In this document: piece after piece, positions 63,801 through 64,000 of the stretch
How positions within the stretch are numbered: the first letter of the stretch is position 1
Layout of the letters: every line of letters starts with the position of its first letter
Assembly: GCF_029227915.1 (NCBI RefSeq)
Contig: NC_079877.1
Span: forward strand, 3,162,001 to 3,226,000
Source: Hydractinia symbiolongicarpus
Lineage: Eukaryota > Cnidaria > Hydrozoa > Anthoathecata > Hydractiniidae
Reading direction: 5' to 3'
DNA: 64,000 nt
Notes under the pieces: generated by a model
What the model was told of the DNA's origin: nothing
What the model saw: the letters and a program-made list of their open reading frames with translations, nothing else
Databases searched by the model: none
Made by a program: the position numbers and the translations under genes

Positions 63801-64000
63801 GTTGGGTCACATATTCGTCCCCACATGTATTTAGCGATATTTTTTTGATATTACTAGGTTGCATCCCTTTTAACAGTGACACGATATACTGTGGGACTTA
63901 ATTGAACTAACTTTGGACTGTGACCTGATAAATGTGATAAATGAGACAATTGGACCACAAGAAATATCATTTGTCTTAATTTGACGTGATTGCCGGAACT
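63801..64000 (+). repeat. Start of a third 19-mer copy, cut by the window end
   Basis: The last 200 bp follow 56710-56909 and 49619-49818 with no difference seen. The 19-mer therefore probably continues as a higher-order repeat beyond the window. The 200 bp alone cannot exclude that only a shorter related block follows. Confidence 0.8.

Larger units (their letters stand above)
1..64000 (+). repeat. 373-bp satellite DNA array filling the window
   Basis: The same monomer recurs head to tail from the first to the last base. Landmarks such as CTAGGTTGCAT, GACTGTGGGACTTAATTG, CCGTTATCGCGCGCTG and GTCCGTTTGAGTTACAAC return every 371-375 bp, always in the same order and on the same strand. About 171 monomers fit. 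No inversion, transposon, unique DNA or gene interrupts the array. Long non-coding tandem arrays with nested multi-monomer duplications are typical of eukaryotic centromeric or pericentromeric heterochromatin; that location is inferred. I do not recognise the family. Strand is given as the input strand only, since no functional orientation is known. Confidence 0.98.

Noticed and set aside
1-64000. CRISPR array or phage/bacterial repeat system
   Set aside because: The repeats are 373 bp and contiguous, with no unique spacers, no leader and no associated genes. The structure is that of a eukaryotic satellite.

Overview
The whole 64 kb window is one uninterrupted head-to-tail satellite DNA array. 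The monomer is about 373 bp (64,000/373 gives roughly 171 copies), about 38% G+C by hand count on a consensus, and every copy lies in the same orientation. I see no protein-coding gene, RNA gene, transposon, unique insertion or flanking single-copy DNA on either strand. The open frames present (at most 85 codons, mostly 62-68) are the same few accidental frames recurring once per monomer, and many open only with TTG. Tens of kilobases of kilobase-scale nested tandem duplication point to a eukaryotic (peri)centromeric or other heterochromatic array. I do not recognise the monomer as a named satellite family and cannot name the organism. CpG is not depleted in the consensus (16 counted against about 13 expected), which argues weakly against a heavily CpG-methylated genome.

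Layout. 1-8.4 kb: relatively divergent monomers joined by overlapping duplications with offsets 1,862, 1,119, 2,593 and 2,966 bp. 8.68-14.72 kb: a clean tandem duplication of a 3,002-bp 8-mer with a nested trimer period of 1,128 bp. 14.7-16.1 kb: a short transitional stretch. 16.09-24.31 kb: a tandem duplication of a 4,107-bp 11-mer. 22.5-33 kb: a mosaic of blocks copied at offsets 2,241, 3,732 and 5,224 bp. 33.04-36.30 kb: a 3.27-kb block that reappears at 49.21-52.48 kb. 37.13-45.45 kb: a 3,840-bp segment present twice at an offset of 4,477 bp (12 monomers). 45.4-49.2 kb: the most scrambled part, holding the only two out-of-register junctions found and a likely conversion tract. 49.62-64.0 kb: two essentially identical copies of a 7,091-bp 19-mer plus the first 200 bp of a third, running off the window.

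There is no gene system to describe. What the window records is array evolution: successive duplications with different unit sizes (3, 8, 11, 12 and 19 monomers) rather than one fixed higher-order repeat, crossovers that almost always keep monomer register, short conversion-like patches, and near-perfect identity in the rightmost copies. The details most worth a second look are a cryptic sixth-of-a-monomer (about 62 bp) periodicity suggested by two independent 61/62-bp slippage junctions, a small hairpin with a paired (compensatory) variant, and a crossover inside a GCGCGC palindrome. Block boundaries were found by eye and are approximate to a few bases where copies diverge gradually.
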